A stretch of 44,302 nucleotides of DNA from a virus, in IMG/VR virus record IMGVR_UViG_3300028831_000347, positions 1 to 44,302 of that record; one strand, given 5' to 3'. Positions within the stretch are counted from its first letter, which is position 1. Every line of letters starts with the position of its first letter. A program made the translations under genes and the position numbers. Of the stretch, positions 9,056 to 16,879 are shown one piece after another. The notes below the pieces were generated by a model, which saw nothing but the letters and a program-made list of their open reading frames with translations, made no database searches and was not told the origin of the DNA.

Positions 9056-9315
9056 GGCGGAAACCCGGTGAGCGTGACGCTGCCGGCGAGGCCCTCGAAG
9101 ACTACCACGCCGCCCGCTGGCGCGTCGCCGACCGTGACCGACCCAGCGGGCCCCTCGAAGACGAAAACGTCACCTGCGGGCGCCTCGGAGAGCAGGCAAG
9201 CATTGATCGGGCGCTCGTAGACCACGACCCGCCCGGGGATCGTGACTCCGACCACGACCGTGTCCTCGGGCGCCGAGATGGCGCGGTCGGAAATGGCATG
9301 GTCGGAAATGGCCAA
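9052..9315 (-). CDS. Short beta-repeat protein (TTG start)
   Basis: 87 residues if it starts at the TTG at 9315, one base after the methyltransferase stop codon. No ATG is available in the intergenic position. The C-terminal half is two imperfect copies of a unit of ~20 residues built on 'APAGxVxVFEGxAGSVT', and the N-terminus has a small repeat of AISD. The stop overlaps the next ATG (ATGA), which supports it being translated. Such repeats suggest a small beta-structured surface or fibre-associated protein. Function unknown. Confidence 0.55.
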   Translation of the reverse strand: MAISDHAISDRAISAPEDTVVVGVTIPGRVVVYERPINACLLSEAPAGDVFVFEGPAGSVTVGDAPAGGVVVFEGLAGSVTLTGFPP

Positions 9316-9316
9316 T

Positions 9317-9919
9317 TCAGGGCTTTCGGCAGCGGAGGACGGCGAACAGGTCCTCGGCAAAGTTCCACGTCTCGATCGCGAGCTTGGTTTGCACCTCGGC
9401 GGGCTTCTTCGAGTTCTCGATCGAGCAGCTCGAAGCGCCGCTCTCATAGACCCAATCGCAGCCCCCGAGGTAGTGGTCGAGCTTCTGCATTTGCCGCCAA
9501 TTCTTGTCCAGGTAGGCCATCGTCTGCGGCGGGATAAAGCGCCGATGCGTCGGGTCCTGGAAGGCTCGGACGCTCTGCAGCGCCGGCCATTGCAGACTGA
9601 ACGTCGCGCCCGGCTTGGCGACACGCCAGGCCTCATCGAAGAACCAGAGCAGCGCATCCGTGCCATCGGGCAGATAGACCGCGTCAATGTGCTCGATCAG
9701 ATGCGCCGCGTGGAGCTCGTCAACGCTCGAATCAGCCCAGGGCCAGCGTTCTCCGCTCCATAGATGCACCTTGTGCTTGGCGTTAGGTGCGAACCGATCG
9801 ACACCTTCGAAGCCCTCTTTGGGATTCTGCCCGCAGCCCAGGTCGAGCTTCAGCGTCGGCACGGGGACATGGATCTTGGGTGCCGCGACGCGCCGGAAAT
9901 ACTTTCGTTTCGCTGACAT
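9317..9919 (-). CDS. Class I SAM-dependent methyltransferase
   Basis: 200 residues. Motif I is LDLGCG (residues 25-30) followed by an acidic strand end at GVDR, the usual SAM site. A 'VDELHAAHLIEHID' helix and 'FDEAWRVAKPGATF' strand complete the Rossmann core in the order seen in class I enzymes. The ATG at 9919 has a GAAAGGCTATC leader. It follows directly after a glycosyltransferase gene and sits between fibre and nozzle genes. The likely substrate is therefore a sugar or another small group placed on a virion or host surface, although DNA or protein cannot be excluded. Confidence 0.8.
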   Translation of the reverse strand: MSAKRKYFRRVAAPKIHVPVPTLKLDLGCGQNPKEGFEGVDRFAPNAKHKVHLWSGERWPWADSSVDELHAAHLIEHIDAVYLPDGTDALLWFFDEAWRVAKPGATFSLQWPALQSVRAFQDPTHRRFIPPQTMAYLDKNWRQMQKLDHYLGGCDWVYESGASSCSIENSKKPAEVQTKLAIETWNFAEDLFAVLRCRKP

Positions 9920-9928
9920 GATAGCCTT

Positions 9929-10708
9929 TCAGTAGACCGTTCCGGTCTTGTAGTCGATGTGCCCGCAGACCACCCGCATGTCAACCGCAAAGCGTTTGCC
10001 AGCCCGGCGCGCCTTCGAACACCAAAACAGATCTTGCGTACTCGCGCCGCGGCCCCATTCGTTGAGCGTCTGAAACCAGGGGCCCGGAACGTCGCGAAAG
10101 CTCGCGGTGCGGTAGAGCGAGCAGCCCATCGCGATGCCGTTGCATTCGACAATCTCGCCATGCTGCAGCGCCGAGCGGATATCCCGCGGACGGAAGTCGA
10201 GCACATTCGTGCGCGCGAACTCTGCCGGATCGCCGTAGCACATGGGCATGTTGAAATCGCCCTTCGTCCAATAGAGCGCTCCCACGCCATCGAAGGGCCC
10301 AAGCTCAATGCTCTCCACGAGCTTCTGCACCGCATCGGGCGGCGGCAACGTGTCGTCTTCGAGCGTCAGAACATACTTGCACGTGCCCAGCTCGGGATGC
10401 TCCAAGCAGAGCCGAACCTGCTCATCGTATGCCTTGCCGACCTCGGCGCCCGTCACGAGGAACATGTATCGCCGCTGATTCATCGGCCACGTGAGCGATT
10501 GCAATGCCTGCTGGAAGCGATGGTGTAGCCATGGCCATTCATCGCTACCATCCTCCACAGGGTCCGGCGAGCGCGATGGGATGATGACGATCATCGAACT
10601 GTCGATGTAGCTGGTCTTTGCGACATGCTCGATCCGCTGGAAACCCAGCGGCGCCTTTCCGTTCTTCGCCTCGGGCTGCGGGCGCCGAGGCGGGTTCTTG
10701 CGTTTCAT
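9929..10708 (-). CDS. GT-A-like glycosyltransferase
   Basis: 259 residues. After a basic, proline-rich tail of ~25 residues comes a nucleotide-sugar-transferase-like core: a 'MIVIIPSR' first strand (~39-46), 'YVLTLEDDTLPPPDA' with an acidic EDD at 117-119 in the position of the metal-binding DxD, and a later 'GIAMGCSLYR' acceptor-side segment. This is the layout of GT2-like enzymes that use UDP- or GDP-sugars and a divalent metal. It has a strong GAAAGGCTATC ribosome site and pairs with the methyltransferase downstream. It may glycosylate virion proteins or host glycan. Confidence 0.7.
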   Translation of the reverse strand: MKRKNPPRRPQPEAKNGKAPLGFQRIEHVAKTSYIDSSMIVIIPSRSPDPVEDGSDEWPWLHHRFQQALQSLTWPMNQRRYMFLVTGAEVGKAYDEQVRLCLEHPELGTCKYVLTLEDDTLPPPDAVQKLVESIELGPFDGVGALYWTKGDFNMPMCYGDPAEFARTNVLDFRPRDIRSALQHGEIVECNGIAMGCSLYRTASFRDVPGPWFQTLNEWGRGASTQDLFWCSKARRAGKRFAVDMRVVCGHIDYKTGTVY

Positions 10709-10739
10709 GGATGATAGCCTTTCGTATCAGTGGGCCTTT

Positions 10740-11147
10740 TCAGGCCATGTTCCAATCGGTGAATTGACCGTCTGAATTGTAATCCCCAGAGAAGCGGATG
10801 CGCACCGATACCGTCGATGTTCCGGCTGGGCCAATCAACGTGGAAATCGCTCTCATGAGCGATGCGGCGCTCTGCCGTTGCATGGGCACTACCGGCGAAG
10901 AGAAAAAGCCGCTGCTGTCGGCAAGCGAGATCGGTGATCCGTTGATCTGTCGAGTGGCTCCCGTCGGATCGACGTATTCGAGGTCCATGGTAAATGCGCC
11001 CGCCGCGACATCGGCTGTATCGACCCAATAGGTCAACGAGACCCACGTCGTGATCTCGTAATCCGCATTCAGGTTCGCGTCGAAAAAGCTGAAGTCATCC
11101 GAGGCGGGAGGCAGGTTCGATACTTTGAGCATTTGGAAATTGGACAT
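10740..11147 (-). CDS. Small beta-rich protein downstream of the fibre
   Basis: 135 residues from the ATG at 11147, preceded by GAAAGAA. An upstream TTG at 11159 overlaps the fibre stop (TTGA) and is a possible alternative start adding four residues. The protein alternates short strands ('TTWVSLTYWVDTADV', 'STVSVRIRFSGDYNS') and has no hydrophobic segment. Its position right after the fibre suggests a fibre-tip, chaperone or attachment protein. Not recognised. Confidence 0.6.
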   Translation of the reverse strand: MSNFQMLKVSNLPPASDDFSFFDANLNADYEITTWVSLTYWVDTADVAAGAFTMDLEYVDPTGATRQINGSPISLADSSGFFSSPVVPMQRQSAASLMRAISTLIGPAGTSTVSVRIRFSGDYNSDGQFTDWNMA

Positions 11148-11155
11148 TGATTCTT

Positions 11156-13294
11156 TCAAGCGGTTCCGCTCGCGAAGTAGACGTACGGGTTGCGCTGGTG
11201 AATGGATAGAGAGCCGATGAGAGCCGAAAATGCAATGGAAGACGCGATCGTGCTGGTGGTTCCGCTGAACCCACCAAGGCCCAATCTAATTTGCACTGAG
11301 GCATTGGTGGCGACCGAAAACAGGCCAATACCACCATTGGGAGGAACGTTGGACGAGACCATGCCATTGCCGATCTGACCACCGCCGCCGCCCGCGGTGC
11401 TCAGCCGCGATCCGAGACCCAGCCAATAGTTGCCGGCCGCGAGAGTCGATGTGAGCGGGAATGTGAGTAGCTTCCAGCCATAGTGCAGCGAAGAGTTGAC
11501 ATTGCTGCTGAGCGTATAAGCAAATGAACTGGTGACCCCGGTAATAAATGAAAGGGTGGAGGCATTCCGAGAATACAAGGCCAATGAGATACTGACCGAA
11601 TTGGACGCAACCGTACTCGTAGATCCGGTGATGCTGATCGCGTGCACGAGCCGGTCGAACTGCACGGCTGCCGGCAATTCGAAAGGCGAAAGATTCCAGG
11701 TGCCGGAAGTCCCGGCGCCAAAGCTGTTACTGACGAGCTCGCCTTGATATGGAGCGAATCCGGAGAGCGTATTCCCGCCCGCAGCCGCGACGCTCGCCAG
11801 CACCGTCGCCGCATTCGCAGCCGTGCTCAGACTGAAGGTGACATTGCTCGCATTGCTGAAAGCGAGCTGGCTCACGCTGGAGACGACGTTGCCGCCGACA
11901 TGGCTGACCACGCCGATATCGCGTGTCGCCGCCACGGTTGCGGTTGCCGTGATGGTCGAGCCCGCCATGCCGAAGCTGACGTTGTTCGAGTTGGACAGAA
12001 CGAACGTGCCGTTGGATATGCTGTTTCCCGCGGCGCTGGCGGCGAGCGTATGCGTGGGGACCGTCGGGACGGTGTAGCTCGCCGAGAGCGTTGCAGCGTT
12101 GCCGGCCGCCGTGCTCAGCAGGAAGCTCAGCCCGTTAGCATTCGAGAATGTGAGCCCCGTCGCCATGACGCTCGAGGCTGCATTCGAGAGCGCGAAGGCC
12201 GTGATACCGCCGCCGCCGCCGGCGGCGACCGAAGCAGTTACGATCGGGATGACGCCGCTATTCGCGATAGACGTTGTCGCGATGCCGAACGTCACGCCGT
12301 TTGCATCACTGAAACTCAATTGTTGAGCCGTGACGCCGTCGGTCTGGTTGGACGCAAAATAACGGGCCCAGGCTCCTACGTTGACGACAGCCGAGCTACC
12401 ACCAGTCGTGAAACGGAATCCTACGTTGTTATAGGAGAGCGATGTGTTGAACGATGTGTTGAGATTGGGAAAGAAAACGAGCTGAGCAGCCGTTGCCGCA
12501 GTATCTGTTGCGGTCGTGAGACTAGATAGACTGGGTGAATTCAGCGAAAGCGAGCGAATCGCCCGATAGGAAAGTGAAAGCGATAGGGCACTCGCTCCGG
12601 TTGACATCAACCAGCTGGCGCCGTTTGCGTTCTGCAGATCTATGCGTGTTACGGATCCGCTGGTCCCGTTGCCAGTAACGAACAATAGACCATCTGGTAC
12701 ACTGGCAAATACGGTCGCTGCCGATACCACGGTGCTGAGCGACCATGTGACGTTGCTGGCATTTGCAAATGCCAGCTTTGATACATTGGAGACAGAGTTT
12801 CCGCCGACATGCGAGATGACACCGATCAAACTGTCGGCGGCAGATGTTAGTCCATTGTGGCTCGCCTGGATCGTCCCGCCGTTGCTGTTCGTCGAGAGCG
12901 AGAATGAGATCCCATTGGCATTGCTGAACGACAGCGAGCCCGAGCCAAAGGACGTTGCCCCGATCTGCACGGGCCCGACGAGCTGCACGATGCGCGCGGC
13001 GGGCAGCACGAGATCGACCTTCTTCGTGCCGGCGCTGAAATTGACGGCCGCGCCGCCATTGCTCGACGCGAGCACCGTCGTGCGCGTGATGGTGTTGCCG
13101 CCGGTGTTGTAGGTGCCGAGACCGACCTCCCACTGATTCAGCGTGTCGTGGGAGATTGCATACTGGAACGTGTCTCCGTTCGAGCAGACCGCAGAGAACG
13201 TTTGCGCCGGCGAGCGAGCGCCGGCGAGCGTGATCGCGCCCGTGCCTGTGGTGAGCGTCGTCTCCTTGACGAAGTCTGCCGTTCGGAAGGCCAT
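11156..13294 (-). CDS. Tail fibre or spike built of short repeats
   Basis: 712 residues. The first ~110 form a typical fibre base ('NQWEVGLGTY', 'TTVLASSNGGAAVNFSAGTKKV'). From ~120 onward, about seven units of ~50-70 residues repeat the theme 'LxFSNANGxSFxLST....TxxAS', a fibrous beta repeat widely seen in phage fibres. One longer duplicated phrase ('IGVISHVGGN...') occurs twice. The C-terminal ~150 residues diverge and probably form the tip. The ATG at 13294 has a GAGG about 14 bases upstream. It probably binds a host surface glycan. The adjacent sugar-modifying pair is consistent with that setting. Confidence 0.75.
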   Translation of the reverse strand: MAFRTADFVKETTLTTGTGAITLAGARSPAQTFSAVCSNGDTFQYAISHDTLNQWEVGLGTYNTGGNTITRTTVLASSNGGAAVNFSAGTKKVDLVLPAARIVQLVGPVQIGATSFGSGSLSFSNANGISFSLSTNSNGGTIQASHNGLTSAADSLIGVISHVGGNSVSNVSKLAFANASNVTWSLSTVVSAATVFASVPDGLLFVTGNGTSGSVTRIDLQNANGASWLMSTGASALSLSLSYRAIRSLSLNSPSLSSLTTATDTAATAAQLVFFPNLNTSFNTSLSYNNVGFRFTTGGSSAVVNVGAWARYFASNQTDGVTAQQLSFSDANGVTFGIATTSIANSGVIPIVTASVAAGGGGGITAFALSNAASSVMATGLTFSNANGLSFLLSTAAGNAATLSASYTVPTVPTHTLAASAAGNSISNGTFVLSNSNNVSFGMAGSTITATATVAATRDIGVVSHVGGNVVSSVSQLAFSNASNVTFSLSTAANAATVLASVAAAGGNTLSGFAPYQGELVSNSFGAGTSGTWNLSPFELPAAVQFDRLVHAISITGSTSTVASNSVSISLALYSRNASTLSFITGVTSSFAYTLSSNVNSSLHYGWKLLTFPLTSTLAAGNYWLGLGSRLSTAGGGGGQIGNGMVSSNVPPNGGIGLFSVATNASVQIRLGLGGFSGTTSTIASSIAFSALIGSLSIHQRNPYVYFASGTA

Positions 13295-13307
13295 CGCTCA
13301 GCCTACC

Positions 13308-13724
13308 TCACGTCGAATAGAACCATCCGCGATCGCCAACGCTCACGAGCTCGACGAGGCGCGGGCTGTTCATGAAAAGGGTGTCTTGCCCGTTGATGGT
13401 GCCCTTGCGTCCGACAATCGAGACGGACACTCCCGGGCTCAGGAATCCGCCCACGAGCACGAGCACGATCCGCGCCGTGACATTGTCCGCGTTGCCCTGC
13501 GGGATCATGACGAGCGTGCCATCGGCCGGCGGCTCGAGCATCACGAAATCGCCGACCTTGGCATTGTAGGAGTGCCCGCCGAAAGCCGGCACGGAATTCT
13601 TGGGTGTGCCGCGCAGCGAATCCAAATCGAGCTGTACGGATTTGAACTGCGCGATGATGCTCCGCTCTGCCCCTTTGGGGAGATCGGGCAATGAAGGCGC
13701 ATAGCGGAAGGCCTGGGCCGTCAC
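13308..13724 (-). CDS. Small beta-structured appendage protein (GTG start)
   Basis: 138 residues. The GTG at 13724 overlaps the upstream TGA (GTGA), which is preferred over an ATG five codons earlier. The sequence is beta-rich with 'VGDFVMLEPPADGTLVMIPQGNADNVTARIVLVLVGG', a pattern common in small structural proteins next to fibre genes. It likely joins the fibre to the tail. No enzyme motif. Confidence 0.6.
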   Translation of the reverse strand: MTAQAFRYAPSLPDLPKGAERSIIAQFKSVQLDLDSLRGTPKNSVPAFGGHSYNAKVGDFVMLEPPADGTLVMIPQGNADNVTARIVLVLVGGFLSPGVSVSIVGRKGTINGQDTLFMNSPRLVELVSVGDRGWFYST

Positions 13725-14488
13725 AGGGGCGCACCCCACGAATCCATATCGTCGCCGTCGCCGCGTGCGTCGCGAGGCTCGAGCGCCATGCCGTCATCGA
13801 GGCGCTGAGCCGTACTCTCGATGAGCTTGCGCGCGTCGTCTCGCTCCATCGACCACATGGCGTAGTTCTTCTTCGAGTCCGCGTCGGGCCCCAGCATCTT
13901 GATCAAGGTCTGGTAGATCGCGAACTCGAACCACTCGTCATGCCCATAGAACAGGTCATCGTCTTCGACCTGTGGCTGATAGGCAGCCATGTACCAGAGA
14001 CGGTAGAGCCCGCCGGTGGGCACGGGCAGGATCATGATGGCGCCCACGGCCTCGGTGGTCTCGGAGGCGCTGGGGAGCGACCTGGCGCAATAGGCACGTG
14101 GTCCGGGTTGGCGCCGGTACGCTTCGATCACCTGGTCGTACTGGTAATCGTGGTACGCCGCCCAAGGGATCTTCTTCAGCGGATACCAGCGGCTCGATGT
14201 GGTTGGCTGCACGCGCACACCGTAAATGCGCATCGCGTTGATGGGCCACGCGATCTCGGCATACGCTTCGCCGGCGACCGCCGCTGTCGTGGGGAGCGCC
14301 GCCGGCGCCGTCGCCTCCAGAAAGGTTCCGTCGTTCGCGAGCGAAACGATCGAGCGCAGCTGCACCCACGAAGTGTTGAACAGCTGCATGATGCGCGCCG
14401 GCGGATGGCGCAGCTTTACGCCTGCAGTCGAGAAACGATAGCGGACGTCCTCCAGCAGGTCACCGAGACGGCGAAACCCGAAAGTCAC
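13721..14488 (-). CDS. Head-tail adaptor-like structural protein
   Basis: 255 residues. The N-terminus is a helix ('FRRLGDLLEDVRYRFSTAG') followed by an 'NTSWVQLRSIV' segment. The C-terminal half has 'WYMAAYQP' then 'DEWFEFAIYQTLIKMLGPDADS', then a helical 'RDDARKLIESTAQRLDD' tail. This combination recurs in small connector or adaptor proteins of tailed phages. The position between capsid-module genes and the fibre fits a head-tail joining role, but the family is uncertain. Confidence 0.55.
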   Translation of the reverse strand: MTFGFRRLGDLLEDVRYRFSTAGVKLRHPPARIMQLFNTSWVQLRSIVSLANDGTFLEATAPAALPTTAAVAGEAYAEIAWPINAMRIYGVRVQPTTSSRWYPLKKIPWAAYHDYQYDQVIEAYRRQPGPRAYCARSLPSASETTEAVGAIMILPVPTGGLYRLWYMAAYQPQVEDDDLFYGHDEWFEFAIYQTLIKMLGPDADSKKNYAMWSMERDDARKLIESTAQRLDDGMALEPRDARGDGDDMDSWGAPL

Positions 14489-14520
14489 GGTTTACTCCGC
14501 GGGCCCTCCCGCGAGGCCCA

Positions 14521-14883
14521 TCAGCGCGGGATGATATCGCCCGTCCTCAGCTCGATCGTCGGATCGGTGGCCTCGGACGGTGGAACGGATGCTTTCGCTC
14601 TCCACTCGCGCTCGGTACGTTCGACCAAGTCGCTCAGACTGGGCGTTGGCTCGCGCAAAAAGCTCTCCAATAGACTCCTCTGAAGTCCGTTGAGTTTCGC
14701 GAAATTCGAGTTCAAGAGCCCTCTCTCGATCGCGATGTGCCTCTGCTGCTCGCGGGCCAAGGCCTCTCGCAAGTATCTCCGCGTCCGAAAGAGCTGCCAG
14801 GTGATCCCGAGTAACGAAAGCCCACCCCCAAGCACGAGCCAAAAAGCTTGGGCGATCAGCTGGCACAAGGTGGACGGGTCCAT
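14521..14883 (-). CDS. Single-span membrane protein with coiled coil
   Basis: 120 residues from the ATG at 14883; a GTG at 14937 would add 18. Residues ~8-33 form one strong transmembrane helix (Trp/Leu/Val/Gly-rich), followed by an Arg-rich boundary and a long charged helix. N-out, C-in topology is likely from the positive residues after the helix. The charged helical tail is of the kind found in inner-membrane lysis or spanin-like proteins. No partner could be proved. Confidence 0.55.
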   Translation of the reverse strand: MDPSTLCQLIAQAFWLVLGGGLSLLGITWQLFRTRRYLREALAREQQRHIAIERGLLNSNFAKLNGLQRSLLESFLREPTPSLSDLVERTEREWRAKASVPPSEATDPTIELRTGDIIPR

Positions 14884-14952
14884 GGTGTTGCATAAGTATG
14901 CCTCGAAATTGAGAATTTGCAGGTTTCTTTGCGACACCCGCGGGGTGAGTCG

Positions 14953-15537
14953 TCAGCGCAGGAAATCAGCGGCCAGAAGCAGAATACCGGTTCCGCTCTG
15001 GGCGGTGGTTGCTCGGACTTCGAGCGCCTCTCCGGCTTCGAGTGTGCATGGGCACAGATCACTTGGTAACCAAATGGCGGAACCGCTGGACACATCGACA
15101 ATGCCAACCGACACCCAATCGAGTGGACCTGTCGCATCGTCGGGCGTGAATGATCCGCCAGAGATCGCGCCCGTGGCGGCCATGTAGAGATGTGTCTCGG
15201 TCAGGCCAATTGCCGGATACCCGCTCGTCTTGCGACGTTGTGCGGAATGCGCATTGCCGCCGGTTGTGGCAGGTGTGCCTACACCCTTCAAGATTTCGAA
15301 GGTCGAGCCATTCGCCGGCGATGTCACGGGCGCATATTTGAGACGAAGCTGGCTGATCCGGATCGGCGTTGCAACGATCGCTCCTGGCGTGCGCGGATCC
15401 AGCATACCGAGTTGAGCGAGCCGCCCCACCGGTTGCGATGCGGTGATGCCGGTAAGGATGCCGGTGCGTCCCGAGATGAAATAAGGCGCAGCAACCTGCA
15501 AGCTGCCGGGCTCGAACGCACCGTTGCTGCCGCCCAT
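14953..15537 (-). CDS. Small beta-rich structural protein
   Basis: 194 residues, beta-rich, low in charge and with no long helices. It ends in 'SGTGILLLAADFLR', a plausible strand. The ATG at 15537 lies 3 bp past the stop of the 21-residue peptide gene. It sits in a run of similar beta-rich proteins (15751-16721) between the capsid and tail genes, so a decoration or tail-tube role is likely. Not recognised. Confidence 0.6.
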   Translation of the reverse strand: MGGSNGAFEPGSLQVAAPYFISGRTGILTGITASQPVGRLAQLGMLDPRTPGAIVATPIRISQLRLKYAPVTSPANGSTFEILKGVGTPATTGGNAHSAQRRKTSGYPAIGLTETHLYMAATGAISGGSFTPDDATGPLDWVSVGIVDVSSGSAIWLPSDLCPCTLEAGEALEVRATTAQSGTGILLLAADFLR

Positions 15538-15540
15538 TGC

Positions 15541-15606
15541 TCAGCAGCCCTTCTTGCCGCCCTTGCCGTACTTCGGCGCGGGCTTGGGCTTGGTTTTCTT
15601 GGCCAT
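15541..15606 (-). CDS. 21-residue lysine-rich peptide
   Basis: The reading frame encodes a tiny basic peptide that begins MAKKTKPKPAPKYG and ends KKGC, with eight Lys and one terminal Cys. It has an unusually good ribosome site (GGAG about 9 bases before the ATG) and is placed 3 bp before the next gene. The ORF is short enough to be chance, but the strong site and the spacing favour translation. It could be a nucleic-acid-binding or DNA-compacting peptide packaged with virion proteins. Confidence 0.55.
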   Translation of the reverse strand: MAKKTKPKPAPKYGKGGKKGC

Positions 15607-15630
15607 GTTGGTTCTCCGTTGAGGCGACCT

Positions 15631-15666
15631 GCGCGGCGCGCGAAAGGCTAATAACTCGCGCCGCGC
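15631..15666 (-). other. 10-bp GC hairpin with a loop complementary to the phage's ribosome-site motif
   Basis: A perfect inverted repeat GCGCGGCGCG (15631-15640) and CGCGCCGCGC (15657-15666) flanks a 16-base loop. On the minus-strand transcript the loop reads AGTTATTAGCCTTTCG, complementary to the GAAAGGCTA leader motif used before many genes here. A copy of that motif occurs about 85 bases upstream (15735-15745) in the same transcript. It lies just ahead of the 21-residue peptide gene and could be a local translational switch. It could also be a processing or transcription signal. Confidence 0.5.
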
Positions 15667-15750
15667 CTGGTCATATCGAATGGGGTGTAGCAGCGCGAAA
15701 CGGCCCAGCACAAGCGCGCCGAGCCGTTCCGGATAGCCTTTCCATGTTGA

Positions 15751-16116
15751 TCAGGGCGAAAGCGGCACCAGGAAAAGTGAGCCCAGTGCCAACTCATCCC
15801 CGAGCGTGCCGAGATTGATCGTGAAGGTTACGATTCCAGCGCCCGCCTCGAAGTCGAGTGCATCGGTCACGACAACACCGAGCGATAGCGGCAACGACGA
15901 AACTCCAGGGATGAGCGGGTAAGCGGCTCCCCCCGGGCTGTCGTCTGGCTGAAAAGCCCCGATGTCTACAGTTGGGCTTCCGGAATAGATCGTCCCGGAG
16001 AACGTCAGTTTGCCAGGTCCGCCTGGCCAACGCACGCTGCGCTGCGCGCCTTGCACGCCGGCGACGTGCGCATAGATGCGCGTTGCGCCGAAAACTTCGA
16101 TCGCTCGCATGCTCAT
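15751..16116 (-). CDS. Small beta-rich structural protein
   Basis: 121 residues. The ATG overlaps the upstream stop (ATGA). The sequence alternates short strands with Gly/Pro turns and ends with 'LALGSLFLVPLSP'. Its position between the MALT protein and the 15541 peptide suggests a minor tail or connector protein. No motif. The 144 bp between it and the peptide hold two inverted repeats and no convincing gene. Confidence 0.6.
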   Translation of the reverse strand: MSMRAIEVFGATRIYAHVAGVQGAQRSVRWPGGPGKLTFSGTIYSGSPTVDIGAFQPDDSPGGAAYPLIPGVSSLPLSLGVVVTDALDFEAGAGIVTFTINLGTLGDELALGSLFLVPLSP

Positions 16117-16721
16117 GCCGCAACCGGGATAATCAAAAGCGGCTCGACGACGACCTCGAGACGCCAGCGCATCAAAGTCGCCGATGCCGTTGCACGAGTT
16201 GTGCCAACCAGGTTCTGAACGCCGACGATGACGTTGGTCGTTGCGACCGCATCCATGATGACGATGCCGGTACCATACTCGGGAGCCGAAGCGCTGTTGT
16301 TGTTCGGCGTGGCCGCGATCACGCTGGGCTCATTCAGGGCGGCCAGCGCAGCTGCAACCGTGCTGTCAGGGGCAACGCTCGGGGTTGCGCCGCCGATGAC
16401 GGTCCAGAGCTTCTCGCAATACCCGGCGTTCGCGACCGTGGCGCGGCGAGACCAGACCTTCGTTCGGATGTTGCGCATCGAGCTCGCCGGGAACGTGACG
16501 CCCAACGCCGTCAGGTTGATCGGAGCGAGCAGCGCGAGCGTCACGGCCTCGTTGCCCACCGACTGACCCTCGGCGATGAAGGTGAACGGCCTCGGCGCGA
16601 GATAGCGGGCCGCCTCGGGATCGTTGTTCTCGATCGCCTTCAGCAGCGCGAAGCCGCCCGAGCTATCCGTGACGTTGGCATCGAAAGCTTCCTGAACCGC
16701 GCGAGTGATTGTGAGGGCCAT
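16113..16721 (-). CDS. Structural protein of the capsid-tail module
   Basis: 202 residues. The first 25 form an amphipathic helix, and the remainder is beta-rich with 'EYGTGIVIMDAVATTNVIVGVQNL' as a strong strand block. It starts 3 bp after the 50-residue protein's stop and is followed by a coupled gene. This could be the tail-tube or major head-decoration protein. Composition alone cannot tell which. Confidence 0.6.
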   Translation of the reverse strand: MALTITRAVQEAFDANVTDSSGGFALLKAIENNDPEAARYLAPRPFTFIAEGQSVGNEAVTLALLAPINLTALGVTFPASSMRNIRTKVWSRRATVANAGYCEKLWTVIGGATPSVAPDSTVAAALAALNEPSVIAATPNNNSASAPEYGTGIVIMDAVATTNVIVGVQNLVGTTRATASATLMRWRLEVVVEPLLIIPVAA

Positions 16722-16724
16722 GGG

Positions 16725-16877
16725 TTACTTCTTCTTGTCCTTGGATTTGCCGGCGCGAGCTCGGCGCTGCTCTTCATATCCGATGGCTACTGCCTGTTTG
16801 ACAGGCTTGCCCGCGGCGATCTCCGTCTTGATGTTGGCCTCTTTGGCCTTCTCGGTGACGCTGGCGATGAGCGGCAT
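16725..16877 (-). CDS. Small Lys/Arg-rich protein (50 residues)
   Basis: The frame starts at the ATG at 16877, 2 bp after the preceding stop, and encodes MPLIASVTEKAKEANIK... ending in a run of lysines. The phrase 'VKQAVAIGYEEQRRA' matches small phage proteins with the same 'KQAVAI' core that are often encoded next to capsid genes. Probably helical; function unknown. Confidence 0.65.
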   Translation of the reverse strand: MPLIASVTEKAKEANIKTEIAAGKPVKQAVAIGYEEQRRARAGKSKDKKK

Positions 16878-16879
16878 GC

